Source of the DNA: Chitinophagaceae bacterium UBA4411
GTDB taxonomy: Bacteria > Bacteroidota > Bacteroidia > Chitinophagales > Chitinophagaceae
Length of the DNA: 64,000 bases
Assembly: GCA_002400415.1 (NCBI GenBank)
Contig: DGQP01000015.1
Coordinates: 211,883 to 275,882 of the forward strand
Direction: 5' to 3'
Shown here piece after piece: positions 61,527 through 64,000 of this stretch (positions are counted from its first letter, which is position 1; every line of letters begins with the position of its first letter). Made by a program: the position numbers and the translations under genes. The notes beneath the pieces were generated by a model. The model searched no databases. It was not told where the DNA came from and was given only the letters and a program-made list of their open reading frames with translations.

Positions 61527-61559
61527 AAAAAGGCTTCAATTTTAAATTGAAGCCTTTTT
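61527..61559. terminator. Strong bidirectional hairpin
   Basis: A 16-bp stem (61527-61542 with 61544-61559) has a nominal 1-nt loop, with A tracts on the left and T tracts on the right, so it can end transcripts from either side. It lies between a + strand lipoprotein and a - strand helicase. Confidence 0.75.
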
Positions 61560-61590
61560 GGTAGCCCTGGTGGGGCCAATTTCGAACCAG
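61560..61590 (-). other. tRNA-3'-end-like scrap, possible attachment remnant
   Basis: Read on the minus strand this contains GGTTCGAAA followed by GGCCCCACCAGGGCTACC, resembling a T-loop and acceptor end. No matching 5' half is found within about 80 nt, so it is not a tRNA gene. Integrases often leave such fragments at island edges. Confidence 0.3.
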
Positions 61591-61729
61591 ATAATTGAAT
61601 CCATAAAGAGATTATATGAACTCAAAACCAAGCTAAGTGCCTACTATTCAAATCGTTGAGAATAACATAGGGTTTACGGCTTTGAATGTGAATACTTGTA
61701 CAGTAATAAACAAAAGCCTACAAAAAAAA

Positions 61730-64000
61730 TTAAGCAGGTATCCCGATAATACAAGAAGCTATTATTTCATCAAGAGTGTTGGCATATTTGCAGTTCTCAA
61801 GTAACCATTCTAATTCTTTAACTGATAGATTAACATCTTTCATTGAAAGATCTTTCAGGGTAATAATTTTGCGTTTTCTAATTCTGTTTTTTCGCACATT
61901 GTCCAAAGCCGGTACAAGAAGTGATAACCAGAGTTCAGCGAAGTGGTCATAGTCAATAAAATCATCAACTTCCGGATCAGGGTTGTACAGGCTTAATAGC
62001 TGCAAAATTTTCGCTCTTTTTTCATTTTCTTTTTTGGGAAGAGATTCCAGATTTTGATGTAAAATTTTTTCACCAACTGCCAAAGCTCGTTTCTTTTTCC
62101 AGGGCAAAAGCTTTCTTTCCTGCGTCCGCAGTCTGCGAATGATTTTCTTTATTTCATTTCCCGTATCAACTTCTCTCCATCGTTTTTCAACAATTTCTTT
62201 ATTTCCAAGATAGCTCTTTAGCTTTTTTGTTATTTCTGAAAAATCAGTGTAGGCTTGATTCTTTTCGTCAATAAAAAGCCATTTTGGACTTCGTGCAGTG
62301 TCGCCACGAAATGCAAAAAAGCTCCAGGTTTTCTCGCTTTGCACAAAACTCACGGCGGTTTTTACACTTGCCTCTACATCTTTAAATTCATTATAGATTT
62401 TGTCATCTATTAGGGCTCCTTTACCTTCCATTAGACTGTATAAAAACTGAGTACTGTCTCTTACGCCTTCCCATTCCTGTTCATTATCTGAGAAATCATT
62501 ATAGGCTTTTATGAGATTCTCTGTGGACAGCCCGTCTTTTAGATAACGATCATAGATCTCCTTTGGAATATCTACATTATTACCTATAAGATTTTCTGTG
62601 ACAACCAGAATATCTACCATTCTTTTATCACCCTTTAATGAAAACTCATCACTATCATTCGGCCAGAATATAAAAATCTCTTTGTGCTCACTATCCATTC
62701 TTTCCAGTCGGCCAATACGTTGTTCGATAATTCTTAGTACGCTGGGCATATCCAATAGAACCAGAGCTTTTGCATCAGGCAGATTGATGCCTTCTGACAT
62801 TGCATCCGAGCAAAGGGCAATTAGTTTTTCTGTGCTTTCACTATCAAGGCTCAGATGCGCCTTTACCAGGTTCCGATTTTTATTATTCTGACCCGTTGCA
62901 ACCAGTACCCTGGTTTCTGGTGAAATATCATCAAGAAATTTTTTCAGGTAATCAAGCGTAATTACCGTTGAGTCAAAGGCAAGAATTTTGTGATGTTTAT
63001 TCGCTTTATCAATCAGTATCTCTGCTTTTTTCCTTTCCCTTGAGCCACTTAATTGTTTTGTCAGAGAACTTATTTGTTTATAAATACTGATCTCTCCGTC
63101 ACATATTGTTTTGTATTTCTCTTCATCATAAATCCAGGAGTTATCTGGAATAAGTAGGTCGTTGTCCACATATTGTTTAGGTGTTGTTTTGCTACATTGG
63201 TGAATTTTATGGATAATGTTCCCAGTACCAGATTTTTGAGAACTAATGCCGAAATGCTTGTTTGCAGCATCTGTCCCATGCAGATACTCAATCAAGGCAC
63301 AATGAGAAGAACGAAGAACTGAACGAATCATAAATGAAGCAAGAGCAGGTGCTGAATTGAATCTTTGCGATATGTAACTCATTTTCTCTTCATGGGCTGT
63401 AATATATTCGGGGATTTTAAGTATCTGCAGGTAATGAACCCCCTTCAATTGCAGGCATAGTTCTCTGATCTTTCGGGCAATTTCCTTATCTTCTTCGGTT
63501 TCTCCTGTGCTGTAAGTATCAGCTTTTGTTTTGGGGTATTTACAGGGATGCTCATTACGGTTTTTATAAAGTTCCGGTTCACGTTCAATCATTCTATTCA
63601 GTTCCTTTTTAGTTCTGCGAACAATAAACTGATTAATGTACCCCTTTAGCTTTTCCAGTTGAGGCTTGTCCAGGTTCTTCTTTCGGTTCTTTCTTAATTC
63701 AAGATATTCGGCAAGATCATTATCACTCAAATTGTCTATATCCAAAAGCTCTACCAGTCTTAGCAGGTCATCCGCCCTTTTGTTGATGGGGGTAGCCGTC
63801 GATAAAATAATGTGTGTCGAGCCTTTAGGATTGACAGCTTGGCTTCTTTTTGAACCGGGGTGAAGATAGTTATGGGCTTCATCAATAACCAAGATATCAG
63901 CTCCTTCAATTTGTTTTTGCAGCAGCTTTTGATTTTTATCGTGACCCAGACTCAGCTTTCCCATTGATTCTATCTTGTTGTATAGTTTAAAATGGTCTTG
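61730..64000 (-). CDS. DEAH-box superfamily 2 helicase, 5' end cut by window
   Basis: The frame continues through the right edge with no stop, so the start is outside (the ATG at 63964 is internal); about 756 residues are seen. The visible part begins just before the Walker B/DEAH motif (ILVIDEAHNYLHPGS), then STATPINKRADDLL (motif III-like), and helicase motifs V-VI (CSDAMSEGINLPDAK and IIEQRIGRLERMDSEHKE). The Walker A motif lies outside. About 300 residues follow the helicase core and match no family I can name. Such SNF2-like helicases are common in defence systems. The ORF is moderately A+T-rich. The system type cannot be told from this part. Confidence 0.85.
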   Translation of the reverse strand, partial: QDHFKLYNKIESMGKLSLGHDKNQKLLQKQIEGADILVIDEAHNYLHPGSKRSQAVNPKGSTHIILSTATPINKRADDLLRLVELLDIDNLSDNDLAEYLELRKNRKKNLDKPQLEKLKGYINQFIVRRTKKELNRMIEREPELYKNRNEHPCKYPKTKADTYSTGETEEDKEIARKIRELCLQLKGVHYLQILKIPEYITAHEEKMSYISQRFNSAPALASFMIRSVLRSSHCALIEYLHGTDAANKHFGISSQKSGTGNIIHKIHQCSKTTPKQYVDNDLLIPDNSWIYDEEKYKTICDGEISIYKQISSLTKQLSGSRERKKAEILIDKANKHHKILAFDSTVITLDYLKKFLDDISPETRVLVATGQNNKNRNLVKAHLSLDSESTEKLIALCSDAMSEGINLPDAKALVLLDMPSVLRIIEQRIGRLERMDSEHKEIFIFWPNDSDEFSLKGDKRMVDILVVTENLIGNNVDIPKEIYDRYLKDGLSTENLIKAYNDFSDNEQEWEGVRDSTQFLYSLMEGKGALIDDKIYNEFKDVEASVKTAVSFVQSEKTWSFFAFRGDTARSPKWLFIDEKNQAYTDFSEITKKLKSYLGNKEIVEKRWREVDTGNEIKKIIRRLRTQERKLLPWKKKRALAVGEKILHQNLESLPKKENEKRAKILQLLSLYNPDPEVDDFIDYDHFAELWLSLLVPALDNVRKNRIRKRKIITLKDLSMKDVNLSVKELEWLLENCKYANTLDEIIASCIIGIPA

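Larger units (their letters stand above)
61234..61729. other. Intergenic region between RHS locus and helicase
   Basis: No gene is seen in these 496 nt. They hold a small inverted repeat GTTAGAC/GTCTAAC (61379-61395), a strong hairpin (61527-61559) and a tRNA-3'-end-like scrap (61560-61590). Confidence 0.7.

Noticed and set aside
61560..61640. A complete tRNA gene on the minus strand
   Set aside because: No 5' acceptor, D-arm or anticodon arm can be folded; only a T-loop-like and acceptor-like fragment is present.

Overview
The window looks like a chromosome segment of a Bacteroidota bacterium, most likely a member of the Chitinophagaceae. The reasons are a SusC/SusD polysaccharide-utilisation locus, a type IX secretion (T9SS) C-terminal sorting domain, DUF4476, DUF6263 and DUF6443-type RHS proteins, a malic enzyme fused to a phosphotransacetylase domain, and several TAnnTTTG-type -7 promoter elements. 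Base composition sampled by eye is moderate (about 45-50% GC in housekeeping genes). It falls to about one third GC in the toxin tip near 59.4 kb and in the gene after it, and a sample of the helicase at the right edge is intermediate.

Region 1 (1-31.9 kb) is mostly core metabolism and housekeeping. It holds a cut DUF4476 gene; sucD; an MlaF/MlaE-type lipid ABC transporter pair; maeB; a small lipoprotein; an M20 amidohydrolase; and a SPOR protein. A deoxyribose-catabolism-like group follows: deoC, a complete aldehyde dehydrogenase and a shortened ALDH-like partner, with a four-helix-bundle gene and a zinc-ribbon gene between them. Next come two secreted amidohydrolases, a T9SS cargo protein, secA, a lipoprotein, a solitary atpG, scpB, lysA, a DUF6263 protein, a membrane-anchored C1 protease, a DUF4442 hotdog protein, a beta-CASP metallo-beta-lactamase-fold protein and a DUF4136 lipoprotein.

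Region 2 (31.9-47.6 kb) is a polysaccharide-utilisation locus. A one-protein membrane regulator (propeller, triple-tyrosine domain, membrane helix, LuxR-type HTH) precedes susC, susD and a SusE-position lipoprotein, then GH5 with a C-terminal carbohydrate-binding region, GH2 with a malectin-like end, a beta-helix lyase-like protein and GH88. The pairing of a lyase-like protein with GH88 suggests a glycan that contains uronic acid.

Region 3 (47.6-61.2 kb) is the most unusual part. A 658-nt leader carries a perfect 46-nt palindrome and three ACTCAGTT direct repeats spaced exactly 21 nt apart. It precedes a cassette of exported proteins: a coiled-coil plus beta-barrel-like protein, a 1578-residue RHS/SpvB-like protein with DUF5977 repeats, a small helical exported protein, and a 1633-residue DUF6443/RHS protein with an A+T-rich variable tip. 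Three nucleotides after the tip is an 88-codon gene, a good candidate immunity gene. A short broken piece of a second RHS C-terminal region and a second DUF6263 lipoprotein follow. I read this as a polymorphic-toxin locus with a possible dedicated outer-membrane partner and its own regulation.

Region 4 (61.2-64 kb) begins with a strong bidirectional hairpin and a tRNA-3'-end-like scrap. It continues with the 3' part of a large DEAH helicase cut by the window edge, possibly the start of a genomic or defence island.
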